From an uncultured Rhodospirillales bacterium (GTDB lineage: Bacteria; Pseudomonadota; Alphaproteobacteria; Azospirillales; Azospirillaceae), in assembly GCA_903927615.1 (NCBI GenBank), contig CAIYNU010000047.1:45673-109672 (forward strand): a DNA stretch of 64,000 nucleotides, given 5' to 3'. A model generated the notes under the pieces. It worked only from the letters and a program-made list of their open reading frames with translations, had not been told where the DNA came from and searched no databases. Numbering within the stretch: position 1 is the first letter of the stretch; every line of letters begins with the position of its first letter. Position numbers and translations under genes: made by a program. Shown here piece after piece: positions 46,701 through 56,548 of the stretch.

Positions 46701-49109
46701 TCAGTGCCGGATAACGTCCTCATGATCGGAATCGCTCACCTTGGACGCGACCGCATCGACCTCCACCGGTTCCGCCCACTCGATCGGTACCAACGGTCTG
46801 GTTAAGGCATTCCTTAAGACGTCATCAGCGGTATTCACCACCACAATATTAAGCCCTCGTTTGACGTTGTCAGGGATTTCCGCCAAATCTTTCTCATTAT
46901 CTTTAGGAATCAAGACGGTCTTTAGGCCTCCGCGAAGCGCCGCCAACAGCTTTTCCTTCAACCCGCCAATCGGCAACACCCGACCGCGCAGGGTGATTTC
47001 GCCGGTCATGGCAACGTCCTTACGCACCGGGATTCCGGTCAACACCGACACGATGGAGGTGATCATCGCGACTCCGGCGGACGGACCGTCCTTCGGGGTT
47101 GCGCCTTCAGGCACATGAACATGGATATCCCGCCGTTCGAACACCGGCGGCCGGATGCCAAAATCGGTGGCGCGGGACTTGACGTAACTCTCGGCAGCCT
47201 GCACCGACTCTTTCATGACGTCGCCAAGTTTGCCGGTCGTCGTAATCCGGCCCTTGCCGCGCAAGGTCACGGCTTCGATGGACAGGATTTCGCCGCCAAC
47301 CTCGGTCCAAGCCAAACCCGTCGTGACCCCCACCAAGTCCTCGAGTTCCGCTTCGCCAAAATGATAGCGTTTGACGCCGGCGAACTTATCCAGATTGCGC
47401 CGTGTAATCGCCACCTTATCAACACCCTTCATCAGGATGTCTTTAATCGACTTCCGCGCCAGGTTGGCGATTTCCCGTTCCAGATTGCGGACGCCCGCTT
47501 CTCTGGTATAATAACGGATAATATCGCGCAATGCCTCATCGGAGATTGAAAACTCGCCCTTCTTCAGACCATGGAGCTTGGTCTGCTTGTCCAGCAGATG
47601 GCGCCGCGCGATCTCGACCTTTTCGTCCTCGGTATAGCCGGCGACTCGGATTATTTCCATCCGATCCAGCAAAGGCTGGGGCATCCTCAGCGTATTGGCG
47701 GTACAGACGAACATAACGTCCGAAAGATCGTAGTCCACCTCCAGGTAGTGATCATTGAACGTTGAGTTCTGCTCGGGATCCAGCACCTCCAGCAGGGCCG
47801 AGGACGGATCGCCACGCCAGTCGGCGCCCAGCTTGTCGACCTCGTCCAACAAAAACAGGGGGTTCGACGCCTTGGCCTTCTTCATGCCCTGGATCACCTT
47901 GCCGGGCATCGAACCAATATAGGTCCGGCGATGACCGCGAATCTCGGCCTCGTCACGAACGCCCCCCAACGACATCCTGACGAAGTTGCGTCCGGTCGCC
48001 CGCGCGATCGATTTCCCCAGCGACGTCTTACCGACACCCGGCGGACCGACCAGACACAGGATCGGCCCCTTGACCTTGACCATGCGCTGTTGGACTGCCA
48101 AGTATTCAAGAATCCGTTCTTTAACTTTTTCCAGGCCATAGTGGTCGTTATTCAGCACCAACTCTGCGGCCTTGATGTCGCGCTTGACCTTGGACCGCTT
48201 CTTCCAGGGAATATTCAGCATCCAGTCCAGGTAGTTGCGCACCACCGTGGCCTCAGCCGACATCGGACTCATGGACCGCAGCTTCTTGAGTTCAGCCAGC
48301 GCCTTTTCCCGGGCCTCCTTGGAAAACCGGGTCTTATTGATCCGCTCCTCAATCTCGGCGGCTTCGTCCCGCCCATCTTCGCTTTCGCCAAGCTCCTTCT
48401 GAATCGCCTTCATCTGCTCGTTAAGGTAGTACTCTCGCTGCGTCTTCTCCATTTGCCGCTTGACGCGATTGCGGATGCGCTTTTCCACCTGAAGCACCCC
48501 GATCTCGCCTTCCATGAAGGCATAGACGCGCTCCAACCGCTCGCTGACCACCGCGCACTCTAGCAGTTGCTGCTTTTCCGGAATTTTCAGCGCCAGATGT
48601 GAAGCAACGGTATCGGCCAGCTTGCCGGGCTCCTCAATCTGGTTGATCGAAACCAGCACTTCGGGCGGAATCTTCTTGTTCAGCTTGATATACTGCTCAA
48701 ACTGCGAAACGACGGCACGGGATAAAGCTTCCAGTTCCTGGGCCTCACCGATTTTTTCTTCAATCAGTTCGGCCGTCGCCTGGAAAAAGTCATCATTTTC
48801 AGAATAACGGGTGATCGTCGCCCGCTGGCCGCCCTCAACCAGCACCTTGACGGTCCCATCGGGCAGCTTCAGCAGTTGCAACACGGTGCCAACGGTACCG
48901 ACGTTAAAGATGTCTGACGGCGTCGGGTCGTCCTGGGCGGCGTTCTTCTGGGTGACCAGCAATATTTGCTTATCATCCTTCATCACGTCTTCCAACGCAC
49001 GGACCGACTTTTCGCGTCCTACGAACAGCGGCACGATCATATGGGGAAAGACGACAATGTCGCGGAGCGGCAGAACCGGATAAAGGGCACCACGGGAAAT
49101 TTCGAACAT
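46701..49109 (-). CDS. lon: ATP-dependent protease Lon
   Basis: Homo-oligomeric AAA+ protease for misfolded and regulatory proteins (cell-cycle regulators in alphaproteobacteria). The 802-residue protein has the N-terminal substrate domain (LYPVLPLRDIVVFPHMIVPLF), Walker A GPPGVGKTS at about 353-361, sensor and Walker B segments FLLDEVDKLG, and the proteolytic domain with the catalytic serine in DGPSAGVAM at about 674-682 and a downstream lysine. Length and order clpP-clpX-lon-HU are standard. ATG 49107-49109. A weak CTTGAA is seen at 49236-49241 upstream, but a sigma-32 promoter is not convincing. Confidence 0.97.
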   Translation of the reverse strand: MFEISRGALYPVLPLRDIVVFPHMIVPLFVGREKSVRALEDVMKDDKQILLVTQKNAAQDDPTPSDIFNVGTVGTVLQLLKLPDGTVKVLVEGGQRATITRYSENDDFFQATAELIEEKIGEAQELEALSRAVVSQFEQYIKLNKKIPPEVLVSINQIEEPGKLADTVASHLALKIPEKQQLLECAVVSERLERVYAFMEGEIGVLQVEKRIRNRVKRQMEKTQREYYLNEQMKAIQKELGESEDGRDEAAEIEERINKTRFSKEAREKALAELKKLRSMSPMSAEATVVRNYLDWMLNIPWKKRSKVKRDIKAAELVLNNDHYGLEKVKERILEYLAVQQRMVKVKGPILCLVGPPGVGKTSLGKSIARATGRNFVRMSLGGVRDEAEIRGHRRTYIGSMPGKVIQGMKKAKASNPLFLLDEVDKLGADWRGDPSSALLEVLDPEQNSTFNDHYLEVDYDLSDVMFVCTANTLRMPQPLLDRMEIIRVAGYTEDEKVEIARRHLLDKQTKLHGLKKGEFSISDEALRDIIRYYTREAGVRNLEREIANLARKSIKDILMKGVDKVAITRRNLDKFAGVKRYHFGEAELEDLVGVTTGLAWTEVGGEILSIEAVTLRGKGRITTTGKLGDVMKESVQAAESYVKSRATDFGIRPPVFERRDIHVHVPEGATPKDGPSAGVAMITSIVSVLTGIPVRKDVAMTGEITLRGRVLPIGGLKEKLLAALRGGLKTVLIPKDNEKDLAEIPDNVKRGLNIVVVNTADDVLRNALTRPLVPIEWAEPVEVDAVASKVSDSDHEDVIRH

Positions 49110-49378
49110 GAGAACGTGCCTCTTTGGTGTGTACGCCGTCAGCCCGGAAAGGGGCCGAACCCAAGCTTGCCCCGCCCTGGGGCGCGGTAATCGCCTATCG
49201 CCTCGGACACTAACGTGGCACAGCCCCCGGGTGGCTTCAAGGGCAGCCGAAGCCCCTGCCGGTGTCGCGGCCCGTGTTCAGCCGACCGGGCACCGGCACA
49301 CGACGGGACGCCCAACCGCGCCTATGCTCGCGCCCCAGGGGCCCGAGCCTTGACACCGGGCCGGGGATCACGACGATC

Positions 49379-50629
49379 TCAGGCACTCCGCCGATCCGAG
49401 TAGATGTACAATGGCTTGGTCCGCCCTTCGACCACTTCCTTATTGATCATGATCTGGTCGACACCCTGCAAGCCGGGCAATTCGAACATCGGCTCCAGAA
49501 GAATCCCCTCCATGATCGACCGCAAGCCGCGAGCGCCGGTCTTGCGCGCAATCGCCTTGTGGGCGATTCCTTTAAGCGCATCCTCGGCAAACTCCAGGCT
49601 GACGTCCTCCATCTCAAACAAACGCTGGTATTGTTTGACCAAAGCATTCTTGGGTTTGGTCAGAATTTCCATCAACGCGCTTTCGTCGAGATCCGTCAGT
49701 GTCGCCACCACCGGCAACCGGCCGACAAACTCGGGGATCAAGCCGAACTTCAGCAGATCCTCGGGTTCGCAATCCCGTAGAATTTCTCCGGTGGCCCGTT
49801 CATCGGGGCCCCGCACGTCGGCCCCAAAGCCGATGGAGGTGCCGCGGCCGCGCTGGGCGATGATCTTCTCGAGTCCCGAAAAAGCGCCGCCGCAAATGAA
49901 CAGAATGTTGGTGGTATCGACCTGGAGGAACTCTTGCTGGGGGTGCTTGCGTCCGCCCTGGGGCGGCACCGAGGCAATGGTTCCCTCCATGATCTTGAGC
50001 AACGCCTGCTGCACCCCCTCACCCGAAACATCGCGGGTGATCGAGGGGTTATCAGACTTGCGGCTGATTTTATCGACTTCGTCGATATAAACGATGCCCC
50101 GCTGAGCCCGCTCGACGTTGTAATCGGCCGACTGAAGCAACTTCAAAATGATGTTTTCCACGTCTTCGCCGACATAGCCGGCTTCGGTCAGCGTGGTGGC
50201 ATCCGCCATGGTGAACGGCACATCAATGATCCGCGCCAGTGTCTGAGCCAACAGCGTCTTGCCACTGCCGGTCGGACCAACCAGCAGAATGTTGGACTTG
50301 GCCAGCTCGACGTCACCATGCTTGTTGGCGTTGGCCAGCCGCTTGTAATGATTATGGACCGCGACCGCCAGCACCCGCTTGGCATGGCTCTGGCCGATCA
50401 CATAATCGTCAAGCACCGCATTGATGTCGCGTGGCGTCGGAACTCCATCGCGAGACTTGACCAGCGTGGTCTTGTTCTCCTCGCGAATGATATCCATGCA
50501 CAGTTCGACGCATTCATCACAGATGAACACGGTCGGGCCAGCGATCAGCTTGCGGACCTCATGCTGACTCTTGCCACAAAACGAGCAGTAGAGCGTATTC
50601 TTGGAATCGCTGCTGCTGGACTTGCTCAT
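49379..50629 (-). CDS. clpX: ATP-dependent Clp protease ATP-binding subunit ClpX
   Basis: Unfoldase that feeds substrates into ClpP. The 416-residue protein has the zinc-binding N-domain with C15, C18, C37 and C40 (CSFCGKS and [10 protein letters not shown]), Walker A GPTGSGKT at 118-125, the pore loop GYVGED, and the [11 protein letters not shown]alker B. I chose ATG 50629 (MSKSSSSDS), which is 262 bp after the clpP stop; the upstream frame is not conserved-looking. The gap between clpP and clpX is long enough for a separate promoter. Confidence 0.97.
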   Translation of the reverse strand: MSKSSSSDSKNTLYCSFCGKSQHEVRKLIAGPTVFICDECVELCMDIIREENKTTLVKSRDGVPTPRDINAVLDDYVIGQSHAKRVLAVAVHNHYKRLANANKHGDVELAKSNILLVGPTGSGKTLLAQTLARIIDVPFTMADATTLTEAGYVGEDVENIILKLLQSADYNVERAQRGIVYIDEVDKISRKSDNPSITRDVSGEGVQQALLKIMEGTIASVPPQGGRKHPQQEFLQVDTTNILFICGGAFSGLEKIIAQRGRGTSIGFGADVRGPDERATGEILRDCEPEDLLKFGLIPEFVGRLPVVATLTDLDESALMEILTKPKNALVKQYQRLFEMEDVSLEFAEDALKGIAHKAIARKTGARGLRSIMEGILLEPMFELPGLQGVDQIMINKEVVEGRTKPLYIYSDRRSA

Positions 50630-50891
50630 GTCAACTCCGTAACCCTGCTGCCCCGCTGACGTTTCGATAGCCGGTACCGCCGGCGCCGCGACGGGCTCTC
50701 CCGCCGCCAACACCAGCCAACGACCACCGATCGGCCCGACAACAGCAAGCGTAAACGCGCCGATCGGCTATTCAACACCAATTCCGCGGCGACGTTCAAT
50801 AATTTGTTGCAAGCGCCCCCCGCCGCACCGCCACCGCTGTTCGGCCCCCACGACGGAGCTGACACGCGGCTGACGGCGGGCCGCCCAATTC

Positions 50892-51518
50892 CTAGAGATC
50901 ATTGGAGGGGCTCGGCCGTTTGGTCACCACCTCGTCGATCAGGCCGAAACTCTTGGCCTCGTCCGGCGACATGAATTTATCACGCTCCATGGTCGCCTCG
51001 ATAACCTCAAGAGACTGCCCGGTGTGACGCGCATAAATCTCGTCCAGGTGGCGGCGTAAAGTCAGTATTTCCCGCGCCTGGATTTCGATGTCTGCGGCCT
51101 GGCCCTGGGTCCCGCCCGACGGCTGATGCAGCATGATCCGGGCGTTGGGCAAACAATAGCGCTTACCCGGAGCGCCGGCCGCCAGCAACAACGAGCCCAT
51201 GGACGCCGCCTGCCCGATGCACACCGTCGACACATCCGGCCGGATGTACTGCATCGTATCGTAGATTGCAAGGCCCGAGGTCACGATGCCGCCTGGCGAG
51301 TTAATGTAGAAAGAGATATCCTTACTCGGATTCTCTGACTCAAGAAACAACAACTGGGCGCAAATCACGCTGGCCACGGCATCATTGACGCCGCCGATCA
51401 GAAAGATGATGCGCTCTTTCAGCAGCCGGGAATAGATATCGAACGCCCGCTCGCCCCGATTGGTCTGCTCGATGACCATCGGCACCAGGGCATTCATCTG
51501 CGTCTCAAAGGGATACAT
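50892..51518 (-). CDS. clpP: ATP-dependent Clp protease proteolytic subunit
   Basis: Serine protease forming the tetradecameric chamber. The 208-residue protein has nucleophile S106 in [16 protein letters not shown]131 in IMLHQPSGG and the downstream aspartate in the [19 protein letters not shown] segment. The N-terminal [19 protein letters not shown] includes a normal propeptide. ATG 51516-51518. Trigger factor lies 62 bp upstream, clpX downstream. Confidence 0.97.
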   Translation of the reverse strand: MYPFETQMNALVPMVIEQTNRGERAFDIYSRLLKERIIFLIGGVNDAVASVICAQLLFLESENPSKDISFYINSPGGIVTSGLAIYDTMQYIRPDVSTVCIGQAASMGSLLLAAGAPGKRYCLPNARIMLHQPSGGTQGQAADIEIQAREILTLRRHLDEIYARHTGQSLEVIEATMERDKFMSPDEAKSFGLIDEVVTKRPSPSNDL

Positions 51519-51580
51519 CGCTGGTCGCTCTCCCCGTTCCCCGGTCAGAGTCTCTTACAACACGCAAGGATGACGCCGCT

Positions 51581-52918
51581 TCAGGCGATTGCCACGGCCT
51601 CGTCGGGTTCCCGGCGCAACTCCTCAATAGAGATGCTGCGATCGGTGAGCCGGACCAGTTCCAGGATGAAATCAACGGTCTTATCCTCGTACAGCGGCGC
51701 CCGCAACCGCTCCACCGCCTGGTCGTTCTTCCGGAACAGATCCAGCACTTCGCGCTCGTGACCCGGGTAGCGCCGCGCCTCGGCGACGAGCGCCCGATTC
51801 AGCTCTTCCTGAGTCACCTTGATGGCGTTGCGCCGACCGATTTCGGACAACAACAAGCCCAGGCGCACCCGCCGTTCGGCGATCGCCCGATACTCGGCCT
51901 TCACCACCTCCAGATCGCGTTCCAGCTCGGCCGCGGGCACGCGGCCGGCTTCCTTCTCCCGTTCCCACATGGTCCAGGCGGCGTCGAACTCGACCTCCAC
52001 CATTGACGGCGGTACCGGGAAATCGTGCAGTTCCGCCAGCCGGTCCAGCAGCGCCCGCTTCAAGCGACGCCGGCTGAGACTCTCGTATTCCTTGGTCAGC
52101 CGGGCACGCGCCGAAGCCCGCAGGGCCGCCACGTCGTCAAGCCCGAACCGCTTGGCCAGTTCGTCATCCACCACCGCCGGCACCGCACGGCGCAGTTCCT
52201 TGACATCGACCTCGAACACCGCCTCCCGGCCGGCCAGTTCCTTGGCGCTGTAGTCCGCCGGGAAATTCACCCGGAGCTGCCGATGCTCGCCGGCCCGTGC
52301 CCCTTCAAGGCCCCGTTCGAAATCCGGCAGGAACGACCCCTGCCCCAACGGCAACTCGTGGTCAGTGGCGTTCATGCCCTCTTCGGCCTTGCCATCGACG
52401 GTTCCGGCAAAATCGATGATCACCAGATCCCCGGCAGCGGCCCCCCGATCCTCGGTCATGGGCTCGCTGCTCCGGGAGTACTCCGCCAGACTGGTGACCA
52501 TGACCTCGACCGCGGCGTCGTCCACCACGGCGGTCAGCCGTTCGACTTCGATGGTCCCAAGGTCCACAGGCTCGATGTCCGGCAGCGTTTCGACCGTGAC
52601 GGTGAACTCCAGGTCCTGGCCCTGGGAATAGGGTGTCACCTCGTAGGTCGGCTGAACCGCGACGCGCAGCCCGCGGTCGGCGACCGCCTTCCGAGCCCCG
52701 TCTGCAACCTCGGTCTCCACCACCTCGTGGGCCACCGACCCTGCGAATCGCTGGTTCACCACCGTCAACGGCACCTTGCCCGGCCTGAAGCCCGGTATTT
52801 TCACCGTTCGGGTCAATTCCTGGAGTTTCGCCTGGATCTTGGCGTCGATCTCCTGGGCGGCAACAACAATCTTGAATTCGCGCTTCAAGCCGTCGACGCT
52901 GGTCTCGGTAATTTGCAT
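51581..52918 (-). CDS. tig: trigger factor
   Basis: Ribosome-bound chaperone with peptidyl-prolyl isomerase domain. The 445-residue protein has the N-terminal ribosome-binding signature (VKIPGFRPGKVPLTVVNQRF, containing GFRxGK) around residues 40-60, the FKBP-like domain (AAGDLVIIDFAGTVDGKAEEGM) around 150-170, and a helical C-terminal arm. ATG 52916-52918. It heads the tig-clpP-clpX-lon series, and a tRNA-Leu gene lies just upstream. Confidence 0.97.
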   Translation of the reverse strand: MQITETSVDGLKREFKIVVAAQEIDAKIQAKLQELTRTVKIPGFRPGKVPLTVVNQRFAGSVAHEVVETEVADGARKAVADRGLRVAVQPTYEVTPYSQGQDLEFTVTVETLPDIEPVDLGTIEVERLTAVVDDAAVEVMVTSLAEYSRSSEPMTEDRGAAAGDLVIIDFAGTVDGKAEEGMNATDHELPLGQGSFLPDFERGLEGARAGEHRQLRVNFPADYSAKELAGREAVFEVDVKELRRAVPAVVDDELAKRFGLDDVAALRASARARLTKEYESLSRRRLKRALLDRLAELHDFPVPPSMVEVEFDAAWTMWEREKEAGRVPAAELERDLEVVKAEYRAIAERRVRLGLLLSEIGRRNAIKVTQEELNRALVAEARRYPGHEREVLDLFRKNDQAVERLRAPLYEDKTVDFILELVRLTDRSISIEELRREPDEAVAIA

Positions 52919-52981
52919 GTGACTGAAAGCCTATCCCATAAGAAGACCCGTTCCCGGCCGGGACCGCGAGCGACATCGCCA

Positions 52982-53066
<85 letters not shown>

Positions 53067-53185
53067 ATCGGCACTCGCGGCACACACGCGACCTCTCGCC
53101 CACCGGCCGGTCGGCGCGACCGTGTCTATAGCATAACAATTCTGCCGCAAACAGGCCAATTACCAAAATTTCCGATGCCGCCCAG

Positions 53186-54772
53186 CTACCGTCGCGCGGG
53201 TCCGGGCGCGCCGTCGATCAGCCGGGCGCGGGTCCGCAGGTCGGTCAGGACCCGCGGCAGCGCGTCCGGCAGGTCCTCGGCAATCAGGCCGGGGCCGAAG
53301 CCGTCGGCCGCCTCACCATGAAGCCAGACTGCGGCGGACGCGGCTTCGAACGCCGGCAGGCCTTGGGCCAGCAGGCCAACCACCAGTCCCGCGAGGACGT
53401 CTCCCGACCCGGCGGTGGCCAGCTCCGGGGGCGCGTTGGCGTTGACCGCGGCCCGGCCATCGGGCGCCGCAATCACCGTGTCGGCCCCCTTCACCACCAC
53501 CACCGCGCCCGAACGCACCGCCGCCGCCCGAGCCCGGGCCAGCTTGTCGGCCCGAGTCGGGGCTTCGGTCGCTTCGGCCGGAAACAGCCGGGCGAATTCA
53601 CCGTCGTGGGGGGTCAGCACACAGTGCGGGGTCAGCCGCTCGAACAGGGCCTCGGCCGCGCCGGCGAACACGGTCAGCGCATCGGCGTCCAGCACCGTGG
53701 ACCGGCGGACGGCCAGTGCCGTCAACACCTGGCGCCGCAAGGCCGGCGTCACCCCGGCGCCCGGGCCAAGCAACACGGCATTGCGTCGGGGGTCGGCGAG
53801 CAGCGCGGCATAGCCGGCGGCATCGACCACCGGTTCCACCAGCACCGCCGTCAGCGTGCTGGCGTAGATCGCGAAGGCCTCGGTCGGGCACGCGACCGTC
53901 ACCAGCCCGGCGCCGACCCGCAGGGCCGCCCGCGCCGCCAGCCGCGCCGCGCCGGTCATGCGCCCGCCGCCCACCACCAGCACATGGCCGCGATTGAATT
54001 TATGACTGTCGCGCCGCGGCCACGGGAACTGGGCCAGCCACAGTTCAGGGTCGTTTTCGACCGTGGCCGGCTTGATCTCGTTCAGCACCGTGGCGGGAAT
54101 CCCGATATCGATCACCCGCAGCGTGCCGCAATGGCTCCGACCGGGCAACAGCAGATGGCCGGGCTTTTTCCGGAAGAATGTTACCGTCAGGTCAGCGCGC
54201 AGGGCCGCCCCCAGCACCTGCCCGGTATCGCCGTGAACCCCGCTCGGCACATCCACCGCCACCACCGGCAAGCGGCGCGCCGCCACCGCCTCAATCACGG
54301 CACGCGCCGGCCCCTCCAGTGGCCGGCTCAGCCCGGCGCCGAACAACGCATCCACCACCAACGGCGTTCCGTCTCCCAACACCGTCGCCACCGACTCGAT
54401 GGGGCCGTGCCAGCGCGATGCGGCCCCTGCGGCATCGCCGCGTAAGGAAGTGATGGCGTCGCCGCGTAAGGAAGTGATGGCGTCGCCGCGTAAGGAAGTG
54501 ATGGCGTCGCTTGCAGTCGACAGCGCCAGTCGAACCGGCCAGCCGGCGTCGGCCAGGTGACGGGCCACCACGAAGCCATCGCCACCGTTATTACCCGGCC
54601 CGCACAGGACCACCACCGGCCGCGGCGCCCAGCGTTCCTGGATCGCCCGGGCGACTCCGGCGCCGGCGGCCTCCATCAACGCCGTACCGGGGATACCGGC
54701 GGCGACGGCCAGGGCATCGGCTTTCGCCATTTCGGTGACGGTGAGAAGTGCCCGGTCCTGGTTTTCGGTCAT
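53186..54772 (-). CDS. nnr: bifunctional NAD(P)H-hydrate repair enzyme (epimerase plus dehydratase)
   Basis: Repairs hydrated NAD(P)H: the N-terminal YjeF_N half epimerises S/R-NAD(P)HX and the C-terminal half dehydrates it with ADP. The 528-residue protein shows VLCGPGNNGGDGFVVARHLA (about 57-76), VDVPSGVHGDTGQ, and in the second half GRMTGAARLAARAALRVGAG, LTPHDGEFARL and the catalytic GSGDVLAGLVVGLLAQG. A 24-bp unit is repeated three times in frame (54437-54508), adding DAITSLRG three times at residues 89-112 in a surface loop of the first domain; this insert is not expected in the family. I chose ATG 54772 behind GGGAG; the longer frame adds an arginine-rich start. Confidence 0.96.
   Translation of the reverse strand: MTENQDRALLTVTEMAKADALAVAAGIPGTALMEAAGAGVARAIQERWAPRPVVVLCGPGNNGGDGFVVARHLADAGWPVRLALSTASDAITSLRGDAITSLRGDAITSLRGDAAGAASRWHGPIESVATVLGDGTPLVVDALFGAGLSRPLEGPARAVIEAVAARRLPVVAVDVPSGVHGDTGQVLGAALRADLTVTFFRKKPGHLLLPGRSHCGTLRVIDIGIPATVLNEIKPATVENDPELWLAQFPWPRRDSHKFNRGHVLVVGGGRMTGAARLAARAALRVGAGLVTVACPTEAFAIYASTLTAVLVEPVVDAAGYAALLADPRRNAVLLGPGAGVTPALRRQVLTALAVRRSTVLDADALTVFAGAAEALFERLTPHCVLTPHDGEFARLFPAEATEAPTRADKLARARAAAVRSGAVVVVKGADTVIAAPDGRAAVNANAPPELATAGSGDVLAGLVVGLLAQGLPAFEAASAAVWLHGEAADGFGPGLIAEDLPDALPRVLTDLRTRARLIDGAPGPARR
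54437..54508. repeat. three perfect 24-bp tandem repeats inside nnr
   Basis: The 24-bp unit, beginning GCCGCGTAAGGAAGTG on the plus strand, is repeated exactly at 54437-54460, 54461-54484 and 54485-54508. The period is a multiple of three, so copy-number change adds or removes eight residues without a frameshift. Confidence 0.95.
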
Positions 54773-54826
54773 TGGTCGTTGCTCCCGCCTTCGGCCCTGG
54801 GCGCCTGGCCCCACCCGGGCCGCCGC

Positions 54827-55606
54827 TTATCCCGCCCCGACCAGCGCCCGAAACGCCCGCACCTCTTGAAGCGCCCCGTTGCGCACAAATCCCACGTCGC
54901 TTCCGGCAATCACCAACCGGCAGCCGACGTCCAGCAACCGCGCCATCGAGCGAACCGGGGACGGAATGCCGCCGTAACACACGCCGCTGTCGAGAATCGC
55001 CCGCTCGGCCCGGTCGATCACCTGCCGCACCCCGGGATCGTCGTAGCCCCCCAGCTTGCCGGCACTTCCCGAGAGATCATAGGGTCCGATGAACAGCACA
55101 TCGACCCCGGGCACCCGGGCGATATCGGGAATCGCCTCGACACCTTGAAGGGTCTCGATCTGACAGATCAGCAACAGATTGTCGTTCACCCGCTCCCGAT
55201 AGTCATCGCGATCCAATCCGTAGCGGGATGCCCGGATCGCCCCGTAGGCGGCACCGCGCACGCCGGCCGGCGGGTACCGGCAGGCCGCCACCGCCGCCCG
55301 AGCCTCCTCGGCCGAACTCACCGCGGGGATCATCAGCCCCTCGACGCCGAGATCAAGCGCCCGCTTGATCGTCACCGGGTCGTTCCACGGCACTCTCATC
55401 AACGGCGACGCCGAGGTCCCGGAAATCGCGTGAATCTGGCCGATGGCCTCCATCAGACTGCCGGGACCATGCTCGTGATCGATCATCACGCAGTCGTAGC
55501 CGGCCAAAGCCACGATCTCGGCCGCCAGCGGCGACACCATGTCCAACCAGCACCCCAGCGCCCGCCCGCCCGCCGCCAGCCGCCGTTTCAAAAGGTTATC
55601 GCGCAT
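54827..55606 (-). CDS. HpcH/HpaI family aldolase
   Basis: Class II pyruvate aldolase-like enzyme (2-keto-3-deoxy sugar acid or 4-hydroxy-2-oxoacid cleavage family). The 259-residue protein has LGCWLDMVSPLAAEIVALAGYDCVMIDHEHGPGS, in pieces, with the catalytic-type histidine in IDHEHGP. The metal-binding ICQIETLQGVEAI and DVLFIGPYDLSGS segments follow. It fits the HpcH/HpaI alignment over its whole length. Substrate cannot be assigned. ATG 55604-55606, 54 bp before nnr on the same strand, so the two may be co-transcribed. Confidence 0.92.
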   Translation of the reverse strand: MRDNLLKRRLAAGGRALGCWLDMVSPLAAEIVALAGYDCVMIDHEHGPGSLMEAIGQIHAISGTSASPLMRVPWNDPVTIKRALDLGVEGLMIPAVSSAEEARAAVAACRYPPAGVRGAAYGAIRASRYGLDRDDYRERVNDNLLLICQIETLQGVEAIPDIARVPGVDVLFIGPYDLSGSAGKLGGYDDPGVRQVIDRAERAILDSGVCYGGIPSPVRSMARLLDVGCRLVIAGSDVGFVRNGALQEVRAFRALVGAG

Positions 55607-55679
55607 GACTCGGAAGCCTTTGAATCGATCAGCCGATGCCGATCATCCTATCACAACGCCGTGCCATCGTTGCCGCCGT

Positions 55680-56054
55680 TCATCGGCCAGGGCCGGAGCG
55701 GGAGCCGGTGCGGGGGCCGACGGCGGCATACACCGGCAAAGTATAGGCCGGCACCGTCACAACCGGATCGTCACATTGGGCCGCCGCCGGCGCGCCCGGC
55801 GCACAAGGCACGCCGCCGCCCGGAACCGAACCCGCCGGACCCGCGGTCGGTGACGGGGGCGCCAACCGGCCGGCCGACGGCACCGGCGCGAGCATCGGCA
55901 CCACTGGAATCACTGGAACCAACATCGGTGTTACCGCTTTTGAGTCGGTGTAGGCGATGGGACTATGCCCGACCGTCACCGCCATCGGTCGCTCGGCACA
56001 TCCCGCCGTCGCCAGCGCCAAACCGGCCAACGCCGGCCCCATGACTGGGTGCAT
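55680..56054 (-). CDS. proline-rich lipoprotein, unknown
   Basis: A 124-residue protein with a short lipoprotein signal: MHPVMGPALAGLALATAGC, lipobox ATAGC with cysteine at residue 19. The rest is proline/valine/alanine-rich and probably extended (VTPMLVPVIPVVPMLAPVPSAGR), with two further cysteines near the C-terminus (GVPCAPGAP, QCDDPVV). Low complexity makes function and even start (ATG 56042 also possible) uncertain. It lies 29 bp after the BamE-like lipoprotein gene and could be a surface or envelope spacer protein. Confidence 0.6.
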   Translation of the reverse strand: MHPVMGPALAGLALATAGCAERPMAVTVGHSPIAYTDSKAVTPMLVPVIPVVPMLAPVPSAGRLAPPSPTAGPAGSVPGGGVPCAPGAPAAAQCDDPVVTVPAYTLPVYAAVGPRTGSRSGPGR

Positions 56055-56083
56055 CCTTGGTCTCCCTGATCGGTCGCCGCGAT

Positions 56084-56548
56084 CTACCGGGCCGCTCTCG
56101 GCGCCGTGATCGCGCCCGAAGGATGGTGAACCACCCGCGGCAGAATGGTGACGCGCTGGACCGGGACGTCAACCACCGACGAGTACCAGCGGTCCACCCA
56201 GCTCCCCATCTTGACCAGCAGGCCCTTGCGGTCGAAGAACAGATGGATGGTGTCGACCATTTCGCTGCGGGTGACGCCGTTGGCAAAGTGCGACTCGGCC
56301 TGGATCGCCGGAAACGGATAGCTGTAGACCAGTTCCACCGTTTCACTGACCCGGTCAAATCGCTGCCCGTCCGAAGGATAGCCCAGCGCGGCGATGATGT
56401 CGTCCTGGTGGGCCCCCAGCGAAAAGGCATAGGAGGGCTCGATCACCGCCCGCTCCGGGGGCTCGGCCATCTCGATGGTGCAGCCCGGCAGGGCCGCCAG
56501 CAGCCCCAGCCCGACGCCCAAGACCAGTACCGGCAGCCGAACAGCCAT
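56084..56548 (-). CDS. BamE/OmlA-like small lipoprotein
   Basis: A 154-residue lipoprotein: MAVRLPVLVLGVGLGLLAALPGC with lipobox LPGC (cysteine about 23). The mature domain is of SmpA/OmlA type: DDIIAALGYPSDGQRFDRVSETVELVYSYP and VDTIHLFFDRKGLLVKMGSW follow the fold seen in BamE-like proteins. Its ATG overlaps the gpsA stop by one base (TGATG pattern). Assignment to the BAM machinery is not proven; other lipoproteins share this fold. Confidence 0.8.
   Translation of the reverse strand: MAVRLPVLVLGVGLGLLAALPGCTIEMAEPPERAVIEPSYAFSLGAHQDDIIAALGYPSDGQRFDRVSETVELVYSYPFPAIQAESHFANGVTRSEMVDTIHLFFDRKGLLVKMGSWVDRWYSSVVDVPVQRVTILPRVVHHPSGAITAPRAAR

Noticed and set aside
49200..49260. Sigma-32-type promoter upstream of lon
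   Set aside because: CTTGAA is present (49236-49241, minus) but no acceptable -10 follows at normal spacing.
54437..54508. CRISPR-like array
   Set aside because: Repeats are head-to-tail with no spacers and lie inside a coding frame.
54557..56044. 495-residue plus-strand ORF
   Set aside because: Antisense of nnr, the aldolase and the lipoprotein; shadow composition.
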